A DNA stretch of 64,000 nt from Prorocentrum cordatum (Eukaryota > Sar > Dinophyceae > Prorocentrales > Prorocentraceae): positions 20,808 to 84,807 of the forward strand of contig CAUYUJ010015700.1 in NCBI GenBank assembly GCA_963575745.1. Reading direction: 5' to 3'. The notes under the pieces were generated by a model. That model saw nothing but the letters and a program-made list of their open reading frames with translations, made no database searches and was not told the origin of the DNA. The translations under genes and the position numbers were made by a program. Shown here piece by piece: positions 1-10,707 of the stretch (the stretch's first letter is position 1; each line of letters begins with the position of its first letter).

Positions 1-1006
1 CCCAGCGATGGCGAGGTCTAATCTGAGTCCGCCTGGTGCCTCACTCCGCTGGACCCACCAGCAGCCCTCGAAAGTGGTGACAGTTTCACAGATCGCAGCC
101 ACCCCCAGAGATGGCGAGGTCTAATCTGAGTCCCCGTGGTGCCTCACTCCGCTGGACCCACCAGCAGCCCTCGAAAGTGGCGACAGTTTCACAGATCGCA
201 GCCCCCCAGCAGGATGGCGAGGTCTAATCTGAATCCCCGTGGTGCCTCACTCCGCTGGACCCACCAGCAGCCCTCGAAAGTGGCGACAGTTTCACAGATC
301 GCAGCCCCCCACAGATGGCGAGGTCTAATCTGAATCCCCGTGGTGCCTCACTCCGCTGGACCCACCAGCAGCCCTCGAAAGTGGCGACAGTTTCACAGAT
401 CGCAGCCCCCCCCCAGATGGCGAGGTCTAATCTGAATCCCCGTGGTGCCTCACTCCGCTGGACCCACCAGCAGCCCTCAAAAGTGGCGACAGTTTCACAG
501 ATCGCAGCCCCCCAGCCCCCAGGGATGGCGAGGTCTAATCTGAATCCCCGTGGTGCCTCACTCCGCTGGACCCACCAGCAGCCCTCGAAAGTGGCGACAG
601 TTTCACAGATCGCAGCCACCCCCAGAGATGGCGAGGTCTAATCTGAGTCCCCGTGATGCCTCACTCCGCTGGACCCACCAGCAGACCTCGAAAGTGGCGA
701 CAGTTTCACAGATCGCAGCCCCCACAGATGGCGAGGTCTAATCTGAATCCCCGTGGTGCCTCACTCCGCTGACAGTTTCACAGATCGCAGCCACCCCCAG
801 AGATGGCGAGGTCTAATATGAGTCCCCGTGGTGCCTCACTCCGCTGGACCCACCAGCAGACCTCGAAAGTGGGGACAATTTCACAGATCGCAGCCCCCCA
901 GCGATTGCGAGGTCTAATCTGAGTCCCCGTGGTGCCTCACTCCGCTGGACCCACCAGCAGCCCTCGAAAGTGGCGACAGTTTCACAGATCGCAGCCCCCC
1001 AGGGAT
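1..1006. repeat. Satellite family A, array 1 (~100-bp units, cut by window start)
   Basis: About ten head-to-tail units of 95-107 bp. Each carries CCCTCGAAAGTGGCGACAG, then TTTCACAGATCGCAGCC, a poly-C stretch, GATGGCGAGGTCTAAT and a variable CCCCGTGGTGCCTCACTCC end. Units differ by point changes and by the length of the C run. Open frames run through the array on both strands, as expected of a stop-poor unit near 34 codons, so no gene is called. Confidence 0.95.
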
Positions 1007-1318
1007 GCAAGAGAAAAGAAGAGGAGGATGAGAAGGGAGGAGAGGAGGGGGACGGGAAGGAGGAGGAGGAGGAGGGAAGACGCGGCCGCAGTGCTCTATT
1101 CAAAACGAGTACCCAACCAAGGAGGGTTGGGAAAACATACCCGGCGACGTACCGAACCCACGTGCATCAAGTGGCAAGAGGAGTAGGCCAACATTAGCAG
1201 GAACGACGATAACGTAGGCGATGTGAATTGCGTTGCAAACTACATGGGATGCGCACGCATTGCACGGCTCACAGGACGTCGATCGAAAGAACGAGGATTA
1301 AAGCCCCAGGCTCGCGTA
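1007..1318. other. Array-end module 1 and spacer
   Basis: The array stops in an AG-rich tract (GAGGAGG repeats, 1010-1078). It is followed by GTGCTCTATTCAAAACGAG, ACCCAACCAAGGAGGGTTGGG and GGCGACGTACC. The same order occurs at the end of the other four family A arrays. The remaining ~170 bp up to the next array shows no gene. Confidence 0.8.
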
Positions 1319-2934
1319 TGACGTCACTCCGCTGGGCCACCCAGCAGCCCTCGAAAGTGGTGACAGTTTCACAGATCGCAGCCCCCCAAGCATGGCGAGG
1401 TCTAATCTGAATCCGAAAATGTCCCCACTCCGCTGGGCCCTCCAGCAGCCCTCGAAAGTGGCGACAATTTCGCAGATCGCAGCCCTTCGGGGATGGCGAA
1501 GTCGAGCCTGAGTCTGCGTAGGACCCACTCCGATTGCCCCCCAGCAGCCATCGAAAGTGGCGACGGTTTCGCAAATCGCAGTCCCCCAGGAATGGCGAGG
1601 TCGAATCGGAGTACCCCACTCTGCTGCCCCCCTCCCCAGCAGGCCTCGAAACTGGCGACAATTTCGCAAATCGCAGCCCCCCCCCCCAACGATGGCGAGG
1701 TCTAATATAAGTCCCCGTGGGGACTCACTCCGCTGGTCACCCCAGCAGCCCTCGGAAGTGACGACAATGTCGCAGATCGCAGCCCCCCAGAGATGGCGAG
1801 GTCTAATATGAGTCCCCGTGGGGCCCAGTGGGGCCTCACTCCGCTGGGCCCCCCCCCCCCCCAGCAGCCCTCGAAAGTGGCGACGGTTTCACATCACAGA
1901 TCGCAGCCCCCCAGGGATGGCGAGATCTAATCTGAGTCCGTGTGGTGCCTCACTCCGCTGGGCACCCCAGGAGCCCTCGAAAGTGGCGACAGTTTCACAG
2001 ATCGCAGCCCCCCCAGATGGCGAGGTCTAATCGGAGTCCCCGTCCCCGTGGTGCCTCACTCCAGCAGCCCTCGAAAGTGGCGACAGTTTCACAGATCGCA
2101 GCCCCCACAGATGGCGAGGTCTAATCTGAATCCCCATGGTGCCTCACTCCGCTGGACCCACCAGCAGCCCTCGAAAGTGGCGACAGTTTCACAGATCGCA
2201 GCCACCCAGAGATGGCGAGGTCTAATATGAGCCCGCGTGGTGCCTCACTCCGCTGGACCCACCAGCAGCCCTCGAAAGTGGTGACAGTTTCAGAGATTGC
2301 AGCCACCCCCAGAGATGGCGAGGCCTAATCTGAGTCTCCGTGGTGCCTCACTCCGCTGGACCCACCAGCAGCCCTCGAAAGTGGCGACAGGTTCACAGAT
2401 CGCAGCCCCCACAGATGGCGAGGTCTAATCTGAATCCCCGTGGTGCCTTACTCCGCTGGACCCACCAGCAGCCCTCGACAGTGGCGACAGTTTCAGAGAT
2501 CGCAGCCCCCCCCCCCAGAGATGGCGAGGTCTAATCTGAATCCCCGTGGTGCCTCACTCCGCTGGACGCACCAGCAGCCCTCAAAAGTGGCGACAGTTTC
2601 ACAGATCGCAGCCCCCCAGCCCCCAGGGATGGCGAGGTCTAATCTGAGTCCCCGTGGTGCCTCACTCCGCTGGACCCACCAGCAGCCCTCGAAAGTGGCG
2701 ACAGCTTCACAGATCGCAGCCACCCCCAGAGATGGCAAGGTCTAATCTGAGTCCCCGTGGTGCCTCACTCCGCTGGACCCACCAGCAGACCTCGAAAGTG
2801 GCGACAGTTTCACGGATCGCAGCCCCCCAGCGATGGCGAGGTCTAATCTGAGTCCCCGTAAGACGTCACTCCGCTGAACCCCCACAGCAGCCCTCGAATG
2901 TGGCGACAGTTTCACAGATCGCAGCCACCCAGGG
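1319..2934. repeat. Satellite family A, array 2
   Basis: About sixteen units of ~100 bp. The first five or six units (1319-1960) are the most diverged: they carry GGGCC instead of GGACC and irregular C runs. Later units are close to those of array 1, which suggests recent local amplification at the right side and ageing at the left edge. Confidence 0.95.
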
Positions 2935-3270
2935 ATGCAAGAGAAAAGAGGAGGAGGGGGGGAAGGGAGGAGAGGAGGGGGACGGGAAGGAGGAGGAGGA
3001 GGGAAGACGCGACCGCAGTGCTCTATTCAAAACGAGTACCCAACGCAGGAGGGTTGGGAATTACCCTGGCGACGTACCCAACCCCTGCGCAAAAGCGGGG
3101 CGCAAATAGTTTAGGATACGTTATAGGGGGGCGATGACGGAGCGAAGGTTACATATGTCTGCAGACGGAATTCGGGAGACTCGCAGGACACTGGCTACAG
3201 GAAAAGGGCTTGATAAAGCTGATGGGTTACAATTCCTGAGCATTACTAGCCACTTCGAAAACGGTGATAA
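2935..3270. other. Array-end module 2 and spacer
   Basis: Homologous to 1007-1140: AG-rich tract, then GTGCTCTATTCAAAACGAG, CAACGCAGGAGGGTTGGG and GGCGACGTACCCAACCC. The last ~170 bp before array 3 is unique sequence with no recognisable gene. Confidence 0.8.
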
Positions 3271-4943
3271 CAGCAGGCCTCGAAAGTGGCGACAGATTCA
3301 CAGATCGCAGCCCCGCAGGGATGGCGAAGTCTAATTTGGGTCCGCGCGTGGCGTCACTGTGCTGGGCCCCCCAGCAGGCCTCGAAAGTGGCGACAGTTTC
3401 ACAGATCGCAGCCCCCCAGGGATGGCGAGGTCTAATTTGAATCCGCCGTGGCGTCACTGTGCTGGGCCCCCCAGCAGGCCTCGAAAGTGGCGACAGTTTC
3501 ACAGATCGCAGCCCCCCAGGGATGGCGAGGTCTAATTTGAATCTGCCCGTGGCGTCACTGTGCTGGGCCCCCCAGCAGGCCTCGAAAGTGGCGACAGTTT
3601 CACAGATCGCAGCCCCCCAGGGATGGCGAGGTCTAATTTGAATCCGCGCGTGGCCCTCACTGTGCTGGGCCCCCCAGCAGGCCTCGAAAATGGCGACAGT
3701 TTCACAGATCGCAGCCCCCCAGGGATGGCGAGGTCTCATTTGAATCTGCGCGTGGCCCTCACTGTGCTGGGCCCCCCAGCAGGCCTCGAAAATGGCGACA
3801 GTTTCACAGATCGCAGCCCCCCAGGGATGGCGAGGTCTAATTTGAATCCGCGCGTGGCCCTCACTGTGCTGGGCCCCCCAGCAGGCCTCGAAAATGGCGA
3901 CAGTTTCACAGATCGCAGCCCCCCAGGGATGGCGAGGTCTAATTTGAATCCGCCGCGTGGCCCTCTGTGCTGGGCCCCCCAGCAGGCCTCGAAAGTGGCG
4001 ACAGTTTCACAGATCGCAGCCCCCCAGGGATGGCGAGGTCTAATTTGAATCCGCCCGTGGCCTCACTGTGCTGGGCCCCCCAGCAGGCCTCGAAAGTGGC
4101 GACAGTTTCACAGATCGCAGCCCCCCAGGGATGGCGAGGTCTAATTTGAATCCGCGCGTGGCCCTCACTGTGCTGGGCCCCCCAGCAGGCCTCGAAAATG
4201 GCGACAGTTTCACAGATCGCAGCCCCCCAGGGATGGCGAGGTCTAATTTGAATCCGCGCGTGGCCCTCACTGTGCTGGGCCCCCCAGCAGGCCTCGAAAA
4301 TGGCGACAGTTTCACAGATCGCAGCCCCCCAGGGATGGCGAGGTCTAATTTGAATCCGCGCGTGGCCCTCACTGTGCTGGGCCCCCCAGCAGGCCTCGAA
4401 AATGGCGACAGTTTCACAGATCGCAGCCCCCCAGGGATGGCGAGGTCTAATTTGAATCTGCGCGTGGCCCTCACTGTGCTGGGCCCCCCAGCAGGCCTCG
4501 AAAATGGCGACAGTTTCAGATCGCAGCCCCCAGGGATGGCGAGGTCTAATTTGAATCCGCGCGTGGCCCTCACTGTGCTGGGCCCCCCCAGCAGGCCTCG
4601 AAAATGGCGACAGTTTCACGGATCGCAGCCCCCCAGGGATGGCGATGTCTAATTTGAATCCGTGCGTGGCCCTCACTATGCTGGGCCCCCCGGCAGGCCT
4701 CGAAAATGGCGACAGGTTCAAAGATCGCAGCCCCCCAGGGATGGCGAGGTCAATTTGAATCCGCGCGTGGCACCCACTGTGCTGGGCCCCCCCAACAGGC
4801 CTCGAAAATGGCGACAGTTTCACAGATCGCAGCCCCCCAGGGATGGCGAGGTCTAATTTGAATCCGCGCGTGGCCCTCACTGTGCTGGGCCCCCCAGCAG
4901 GCCTCGAAAATGGCGACAGTTTCACGGATCGCAGCCCCCCGCA
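3271..4943. repeat. Satellite family A, array 3 (100-102-bp units)
   Basis: About sixteen highly uniform units. The GATGGCGAGG landmark falls at 3421, 3521, 3622, 3724 and 3826, a period of 100-102 bp. This subtype ends in AATCCGCGCGTGGCCCTCACTGTG. Because many units are exactly 102 bp, minus-strand open frames of up to 381 codons run through it; these are products of repetition. Confidence 0.97.
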
Positions 4944-5230
4944 GGCAAGACAGGAAGAGGCAGGGAGGGAGGGAGGAGGAGGAGGAAGGAGTGGAGACCA
5001 CACTGCTCTATTCAAAACGAATACCCAACCAAGGAGGGTTTTGGGGGGGGAAACAAAAAAATGATGCGTAGGAGCACCATACAAGAACGAGGGGCGACAG
5101 CTACAGGCTCGAAGAGGATATGGGGAGTCGGGAACGCAGAGCAGGAGAAAAACGCGCGGGAAGCCGAACCATCAGCACGGCAGCAGCAGAGGGAAGGTGA
5201 CTGCAGGAGGAGAACAAGGACGAAAGCGGC
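4944..5230. other. Array-end module 3 and spacer
   Basis: AG-rich tract, then ACTGCTCTATTCAAAACGAA and ACCCAACCAAGGAGGGTTTTG, the same module that ends arrays 1 and 2. A ~170-bp unique spacer follows. No gene seen. Confidence 0.8.
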
Positions 5231-6346
5231 GTCTAATTTGAGTCTGCGGTGGGTACCCACTGTGCTATGCTCCTCAGCAGCCCTCGAAAGTGGCGACAGT
5301 TTCACAGATCGCAGCCCCCCCGGGGATGGCGAGGTCTAGTTTGAATCTGCGCGTGGCGTCACTGTGCTGGGCCCCCCAGCAGGCCTCGAAAGTGGCGAAA
5401 ATTTCACAGATCGCAGCCCCCCAGGGATGGCGAGGTCTCATTTAAATCTGCGGTGAGTACCCACTGTGCTGGGCCCCTCAGCAGGCCTCGAAAGTGGCGA
5501 CAGTTTCACAGATCGCAGCCCCCCAGGGATGGCGAGGTCTCATTTAAATCTGCGGTGAGTACCCACTGTGCTGGGCCCCCCCAGCAGGCCTCGAAAGTGG
5601 CGACGGTTTCACAGATCGCAGCCCCCCAGGGATGGCGAGGTCAAATTTGAATCCGCGGTGGCTACCCACTGCGCTGGGCCCCCCAGCAGGCCTCGAAAGT
5701 GGCGACAGTTTCACAGATCGCAGCCCCCCAGGGATGGCGAGGTCTCATTTGAGTCCGCGGTGAGTACCCACTGTGCTGGGTCCCCCAGCAGCCCTCGAAA
5801 GTGGCGACGGTTTCACAGATCGCAGCCCCCCAGGGATGGCGAGGTCTAGTTTGAATCCGCGGTGGGTACCCACTGTGCTGGGCCCCCCAGCAGGCCTCGA
5901 CAGTGGCGACAGTTTCACAAATCGCAGCCCCCCAGGGATGGCGAGGTCTAATTTGAGTCCGCAGTGGGCACCCACTGTGCTGGGCCCCCCCAGCAGGCTT
6001 CAGTTTCACGAATCGCAGCCCCCCAGGGATGGCGAGGTCTAGTTTGAATCCGCGGTGGGTACCCACTGTGCTGGGCCCCCCCAGCAGGCATCGAAAGTGG
6101 CGACCGTTTCATGGATCGCAGCCCCCCAGGGATGGCGAGGTCTAATTTGAGTCCGCGGTGGGTACCCACTGTGCTGGCCCCCTCAGCAGGCCTCGAAAGT
6201 GGCGACAGTTTCACAGATCGCAGCCCCCCAGGGATGGCAAAGTCTATTTTGAGTCCGCGGTGGGTACCCACTGCGCTGGGCTCCCCAGCAGCCCTCGAAA
6301 GTGGCGACAGTTTCACAGATCGCAGCCCCCCAGGGATGGCGAGGTC
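5231..6346. repeat. Satellite family A, array 4
   Basis: About eleven units of a third subtype, with GTGGGTACCCACTGTGCTGGGCCC between the GTCTAATTTGAGTCCGCGG and CAGCAGGCCTCG parts. GGTACC gives each unit an almost palindromic centre. One unit (5990-6010) has lost ~15 bp around CGAAAGTGGCGACAG. Confidence 0.95.
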
Positions 6347-6480
6347 AAAGGCGAGGGGGAAGAGAGGGACGGGAGGGGGCGGGAAGGAAGAAAGGAGACG
6401 CGCGAGCAGTGCTCTATTCAAAGCGAGAACCCAACGCAGGAGGGCTGGAACAAAAAACACAAGGTTTGGCAACACTGCTT
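6347..6480. other. Array-end module 4
   Basis: AG-rich tract, GCAGTGCTCTATTCAAAGCG and AACCCAACGCAGGAGGGCTGG. It is followed by a segment around TTTGGCAACACTGCTTTGG that is shared only with the copy at 11266-11410. Confidence 0.8.
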
Positions 6481-6814
6481 TGGAGTTAGAGGAAGGAGAA
6501 AAATAAACGCGCGAGCTCATGCGAAACCTGAAGAAAACCAATGGTTTTCAAGATTTCCACAACATGCTACCAAACGGGCGTCGCGCGCGCGCACGTCGAA
6601 ATCTGTCGAACACCCTTTGCGCGCGTGCCGTCGCGAGAATCCTCTGCAACAAGTGAGACGAAGTACAGGCGCGCGCGTCGTCGCGCGCGCGCGCGCCGAA
6701 ATCCTTCAAAACCCACCGGTTTCGGAAGGATTTCAAAATCGCGCGCCCAAGAAAAACGATCAAACAAAACACCTGGTTTCGCATGCGGATTTCCAACAAA
6801 AGCGTGCGCCGCGC
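6481..6814. other. GCGC-rich, alternating purine-pyrimidine stretch
   Basis: Contains several runs of alternating CG (for example 6573-6584 and 6670-6696) and a near-perfect 17-bp palindrome, GAAAACCAATGGTTTTC, at about 6533-6549. No coding evidence. The palindrome is degraded in the second copy (11430-11690). Confidence 0.5.
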
Positions 6815-7345
6815 TCTTGCGGCGTCGTCGTCGTCGTCGTCGCCGTCCGCCCTCCTCCCGCGTCGTCGTCGTCGTCGCCTACGTCGTCCTGTGTCTTCCC
6901 TCGCGTTCGTCGTCGTCGTCCTCTTTGGCGTCGTGGTCGTTTCCGTCGTCGTTGTCGCCGTGGTCGCCCTTCCTCCTCCTCCCTCGTCGTCGTCGTCGTC
7001 CGTCGTCGGCGTCTCGTCGTCGCCCCTCCTACGTCGTCGCCGTCGTCGTCGTCGTCGATGTCGTCGTCGTCTCGACGTCGCCTTCCCTCCTCCCTCGTCG
7101 TCGTCGTCGTCGGCGTCGCCGTCCTTCCTCCTTCTTCTCGTTCGCGTCGTCGCCGTCCTCCCTCCTCCCTCGTTGTCGTCGTTGTCGTCGTTGTCGCCGT
7201 CGTCGCCCCCCCTCTTCCCTCGTCGTCGTCTTCGTTGGCGACGTCGTCTTCGTCGCCGTCGTCGGCGTCGGCGGCGTCGGCGTCGTCGTCGACGTCGGCG
7301 TCGCCGTCGTCGCCGCCGTCGTCGCCCCCCCTCCTCCCTCGTCGT
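6815..7345. repeat. CGT/CCT trinucleotide microsatellite
   Basis: Dominated by GTC/CGT triplets with interspersed CCT and GCC. All three frames of both strands stay open and would give poly-Arg, poly-Ser/Val or poly-Asp, which marks the open frames as artefacts. It lies just downstream of the minus-strand gene. Confidence 0.9.
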
Positions 7346-7539
7346 CGGCCGCCATGTTTCCCCGGCCTTCTTGGGGCGCTCTCGAAGGCTCCAAGACGAC
7401 CCCGGAGCCATATCTGCGCTCGGCCCCGCATGGGTTGCGCATGCCAAGTCGCGGGCGGGCGGGCGGGGCGATTGCGCGAGCAGTGGAGCTGGCAATTTCA
7501 TGTTCGGCAAGCGATTGGCTCCCCCCATAGGGCCTTGAT

Positions 7540-7939
7540 CGACGCCACTTGGCCTGGCCAGTGACTTCGGGGGAATCAGCGGCCCCGGAGGCGGCGGGGG
7601 CAGCATCGGCAACGGATCTGTCAGAGCCCACCGGCGGTTCTGGTCTCCAGGTGGTTGGACCACCAGGGACAGGCTCCCATCTTGAGCAACGTCGCTTGCT
7701 TGAACGGAAATTGCACCGCCCCTGCCCACAGGCAGAGGCGGCGGGGGCGGCCTAGCAGGCCTAGTCTCCATCATTGCCGGCGGCGGCCCTGGCGTTCTTG
7801 CGCTCCGAGGCGCCGGCGGCGGCCGCGGCGCATGCGGATTAGCAGGGGGCAGCGGCGGTCTGGCTGGCACGCCCTGACGCCCAGCATCAGCGCCACTCGG
7901 TAGAACCGGTGGTGACTGAGCATCGGCAATAGGAGGCAA
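7540..7939 (-). CDS. Proline-rich C-terminal segment of unknown gene, copy 1
   Basis: A minus-strand frame rich in Pro, Ala and Arg (APRPPPAPRSARTPGPPP, then MLPPPPPGPLIPPKS). It lies directly 3' of the 7982-8557 segment and is separated from it by in-frame TAG codons, one inside the palindrome at 7961. Copy 2 has the same segment with conservative differences. No known domain is recognised. It is probably a low-complexity tail of the same protein, or untranslated sequence. Confidence 0.4.
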
Positions 7940-7981
7940 ACCAGAAGCAGGCCCGCCCTCCGGCTAAGCCGGCGGCTTGTC

Positions 7982-8557
7982 CTAAGCTTTATTAGAGGTT
8001 TCGCTTCCCGCAGTCCGACTAGCATCTGCCGCCGCACCGCCCAGCAGCGGGTGCGCATATGCAAGTTGGCATCCATTGTTCTTCAAATATGTCCAATCAT
8101 CCTCCATCGAGGGATCGCACTCAAGGTATGGCGAAACATGTTCCTGCCATTCCATTGGTCGAAGACCTGGTACCCACTTGCATTGTTCCTCTCTGACCCT
8201 GTTTGTCTCTTTCATCCGTCGTTGATCTCTGGTCCTTTCAACGTTGACATATTCATCTACAGCCTCGTCACCTTCCAACAAGTTTCGCATCAATGCCCAC
8301 GCGCCCCCATTCGCATGAAAAGCGGCGGGGGCCCAATGGTAGACGCGCATCTCAATCATGACAATCTGAGCGGGGTCTTGCGTACACCTCTGCGCAAGGC
8401 CATCGTCGCCCGTGGCGCTCTTCGGGTTGCTCCTGAACACATTATCCACAGTGTTCCAATAACCGTCATTGAGAGTCTCCTCCGCAATCGCGCACCTTGC
8501 GCGAGTAGATTCGGTATCCTTCCAAGGGTGCATGGAGTGTCCTCGCAGAAGTTCCAT
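7982..8557 (-). CDS. Unknown protein segment, copy 1 (MELLRGHSMH frame)
   Basis: A 191-codon minus-strand frame with a balanced, soluble-protein composition (Trp, Cys and charged residues; for example RNLLEGDEAVDEYVNVERT). No domain is recognised. Copy 2 at 12802-13395 has the same frame open. By eye, 15 substitutions separate the copies over 8041-8557; 13 change the amino acid and 2 are silent, so constraint on this frame looks weak since duplication. An overlapping plus-strand frame is also open in both copies but has a less protein-like composition. Confidence 0.5.
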   Translation of the reverse strand: MELLRGHSMHPWKDTESTRARCAIAEETLNDGYWNTVDNVFRSNPKSATGDDGLAQRCTQDPAQIVMIEMRVYHWAPAAFHANGGAWALMRNLLEGDEAVDEYVNVERTRDQRRMKETNRVREEQCKWVPGLRPMEWQEHVSPYLECDPSMEDDWTYLKNNGCQLAYAHPLLGGAAADASRTAGSETSNKA

Positions 8558-8583
8558 GAGACTGCCCTGTTTTCTCTAACAGT

Positions 8584-9048
8584 CTAAGAGGCACTCTTTT
8601 CCTGCATGCTCCTGATTGTCGCATTCCCCCACAACAAATTGTCGGCAATGGTCCTCGGCTTTCCCGCCAACGAACGATCACGTCGCATAGTGAAGAATTC
8701 CGCCCAATTTGGAATCGAATACTCAGCAGAAAGAGCCGGTCTGTTGGTTGACACTTGGAGCAACTGTTCCGCAAACCACTGGTTCCCCTGCGCCAGAACA
8801 CACAGGCGCTTGCATGCTGCACTATGCGCAATAAAGTCGTTGTTTCTTACCCTCTGCAGCACCTCATTGAAGTTCCCCCCCGGCCATACTAGGTCGATCG
8901 AGCTATAACGACGATTTATCAGCTCCTTAGCATTACTGAGCTTCAAGAACATACTTCTATCATTGCCCTCGCCTACAAGAGCCATGGCATGGCGCGGCAA
9001 CTCGACGGGCCATCTGCGAACTCCGTCACTGCCCGGAGGAGGGAACAT
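8584..9048 (-). CDS. Unknown protein segment, copy 1 (HAMALVGEGNDRS frame)
   Basis: A 154-codon minus-strand frame containing RSMFLKLSNAKELINRRYSS and PNWAEFFTMRRDRSLAGKPR. No family is recognised. It sits directly 5' of the MELLRGHSMH segment in a different frame, and both copies break at the same place, so a short intron or an old frameshift shared by the copies is possible. The counterpart is 13414-13851. Confidence 0.5.
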   Translation of the reverse strand: MFPPPGSDGVRRWPVELPRHAMALVGEGNDRSMFLKLSNAKELINRRYSSIDLVWPGGNFNEVLQRVRNNDFIAHSAACKRLCVLAQGNQWFAEQLLQVSTNRPALSAEYSIPNWAEFFTMRRDRSLAGKPRTIADNLLWGNATIRSMQEKSAS

Positions 9049-9278
9049 ATTACTACTTGCACTGCTAGGTTGCCCCCCTGCCCCTCAGGGCATTTCTCCC
9101 TCAGCTGTCGCCCAATGCGTTCTGGGGGAGTCTCGGCGGCCGGTGCCCGAAGCGGGCTCAACGGATCGCGCGCGAAGCCGCGTTGGACTCGCGACTGCGC
9201 CGGATCCAACAACAGCCCCTGCACTTCCCGGGCTCTGCGCGGCTGAGCCAGCAGAGCCGGCGGTCGGCGCGGCTATCT

Positions 9279-9638
9279 TCACATCAACTTATAATTGCCC
9301 AGTCTGCCCACCAGCAACTGCGCCTCCGAGGCCCGCCAAACAACCGGACCGGCTGCGCCGGCAGGAGATAGAAATGCGGACTGAGAGTTTTCAATATAAG
9401 ATATTGCTCGTTGCATGTGCTGATCACTAGCAGCTCTCTGCCCGAACTGGCTCAATGTCTGCCCCGCAGGGGGCATGCCGGGAATATATGGTTGGCTCCT
9501 CTCTGGGAAGAAATGGAATTCACTCCATTGCAAATGAGCCTCATATCCTGAGCCTGTCGATATGAAATCGCGCCACTCCTTGGAAACAAAGAATGCCGCG
9601 CCCCATTTCCCGAACCGGCTGAGCCAGCCGGAAATCAC
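9279..9638 (-). CDS. Unknown protein segment, copy 1 (GWLSRFGKWG frame)
   Basis: A minus-strand frame (AAFFVSKEWRDFISTGSGYE, then IPGMPPAGQTLSQFGQ). In copy 2 this frame is continuous with the upstream SGGSAAQGFVYANMARADG part (14124-14627). In copy 1 one base is missing near 9650, which puts a stop after ALPFSNPFKLS. The break is thus a frameshift specific to copy 1, and the longer copy 2 frame is the ancestral one. Confidence 0.5.
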   Translation of the reverse strand: MISGWLSRFGKWGAAFFVSKEWRDFISTGSGYEAHLQWSEFHFFPERSQPYIPGMPPAGQTLSQFGQRAASDQHMQRAISYIENSQSAFLSPAGAAGPVVWRASEAQLLVGRLGNYKLM

Positions 9639-9729
9639 GATAGTTTGAAAGGGTTAGAAAAAGGAAGCGCGCCTAAAATTGACTTCGGAGTGCCGTTGCC
9701 GATAGGGCACCAATCAATCCAATGCGACA

Positions 9730-10305
9730 CTATCTCATCATATGTCGCTTCCACCTGCGCGCATCCATCTGCACGCGCCATATTGGCATAAACAAACCCT
9801 TGGGCGGCTGAGCCACCAGATGGCTGGCAGAACAAGACCAGGCTGCTAACATGGCTGCATTCAACATACAGTCCTCAAACAACTCAGCCGCAGCAGCTCT
9901 CGTCGGCTGTCCTCCATTCTCCAACTTGTACGATTCATGCTCGAAGGGAAATGGGCACGCATCCGTCGGTGGGCGCTGCAATCTCCGACGCAGACTAGCG
10001 CCGCCCAGGATCATTATTCTGGGCTGAACACCTGCAGCTCGATAGCGCTCAAAGCGCCGATTCATTCTTGCCCGTAACAATGTAGCAACACCATCCCACA
10101 TAACGTCTACTTTGAAGCCCCCATTGGCGGATTGCCAACAACGATGATCTCCGCCAACACAGAAAATCTGGGTAGCTCCCGATTGGGAACGACTCACCGC
10201 CTCATCGATCATTCTCTCAACGGCCTCAAAGGACCCAGCGCCAGAAGCAGTCTTCCAGGGCAAGAGTTCTGATGCTTTGTTCCAATGAGTCCAATCACAT
10301 TGCAC
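9730..10305 (-). CDS. Unknown protein segment, copy 1; weak SGNH-hydrolase-like look
   Basis: A 191-codon minus-strand frame. It holds QIFCVGGDHRCW, DVMWDGVATLLRARMNRR and VQPRIMILGGASL: two hydrophobic strands ending in Gly-Gly with a helix between them. This is a pattern I associate only loosely with SGNH/GDSL-type folds; no catalytic Gly-Asp-Ser is seen, so no function is assigned. Copy 2 (14576-15151) keeps the same length and motifs. Confidence 0.5.
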   Translation of the reverse strand: MQCDWTHWNKASELLPWKTASGAGSFEAVERMIDEAVSRSQSGATQIFCVGGDHRCWQSANGGFKVDVMWDGVATLLRARMNRRFERYRAAGVQPRIMILGGASLRRRLQRPPTDACPFPFEHESYKLENGGQPTRAAAAELFEDCMLNAAMLAAWSCSASHLVAQPPKGLFMPIWRVQMDARRWKRHMMR

Positions 10306-10699
10306 TGATCTTCATCCAAGATACCGTTCAAGGACCAAACTATGAACTGCATTGGCGCATTATGTCCTGGAACGAAATTATCTTGATTGATAAATGCCCC
10401 ATTTTTCCAAAGATCGGGCTTGGCCAGATATCCGGGCAGCGTATTCCCGCAGGCGGCCCCCGTTATATCCTCAACAAGACCGTGGACATGATATCGCATC
10501 TGATTTGGGATCCCAGTTTTCTTGCCCACCCTTTCCCCCCGCTCCCCATGCATCTGACATGTTGAGTTTGAGACGCAGCCGTCAAAAACTTGCGCGACGA
10601 ATGGGGCACCTGCATCAATGGGCGGAACAATTCGGTCGGCGGCCCACCAGCCCGCGCCAGGTCTTCGCCGACAAAAGGAATCCACCCGTGACCGTGCAC
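10209..10699 (-). CDS. Unknown protein, N-terminal part, copy 1
   Basis: Two overlapping minus-strand frames together encode VHGHGWIPFVGEDLA, RPLMQVPHSSRKFLTAA, then MRYHVHGLVEDITGAACG and NVIGLIGTKHQ. The second overlaps the next segment in another frame (DEDQ continuing into CDWTHWNKASE), so at least one frameshift or splice lies near 10290. The true start is lost: family A satellite begins at 10708, so copy 1 is truncated at its 5' side relative to copy 2. Confidence 0.45.
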
Positions 10700-10707
10700 C
10701 TCCTCCG

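Noticed and set aside
3939-5084. Minus-strand 381-codon open frame in family A array 3
   Set aside because: The unit is near 102 bp and has no stop in several frames on both strands; the predicted peptide is a simple tandem repeat with no domain.
6158-7564. Long plus- and minus-strand frames over the CGT microsatellite
   Set aside because: Triplet repeat keeps every frame open; products are poly-Arg/Ser/Val/Asp.
8051-8587. Plus-strand 178-codon frame conserved in both duplicate copies
   Set aside because: It overlaps the minus-strand frame, shares its substitutions and has a less protein-like composition; openness in both copies is expected at about 3% divergence.
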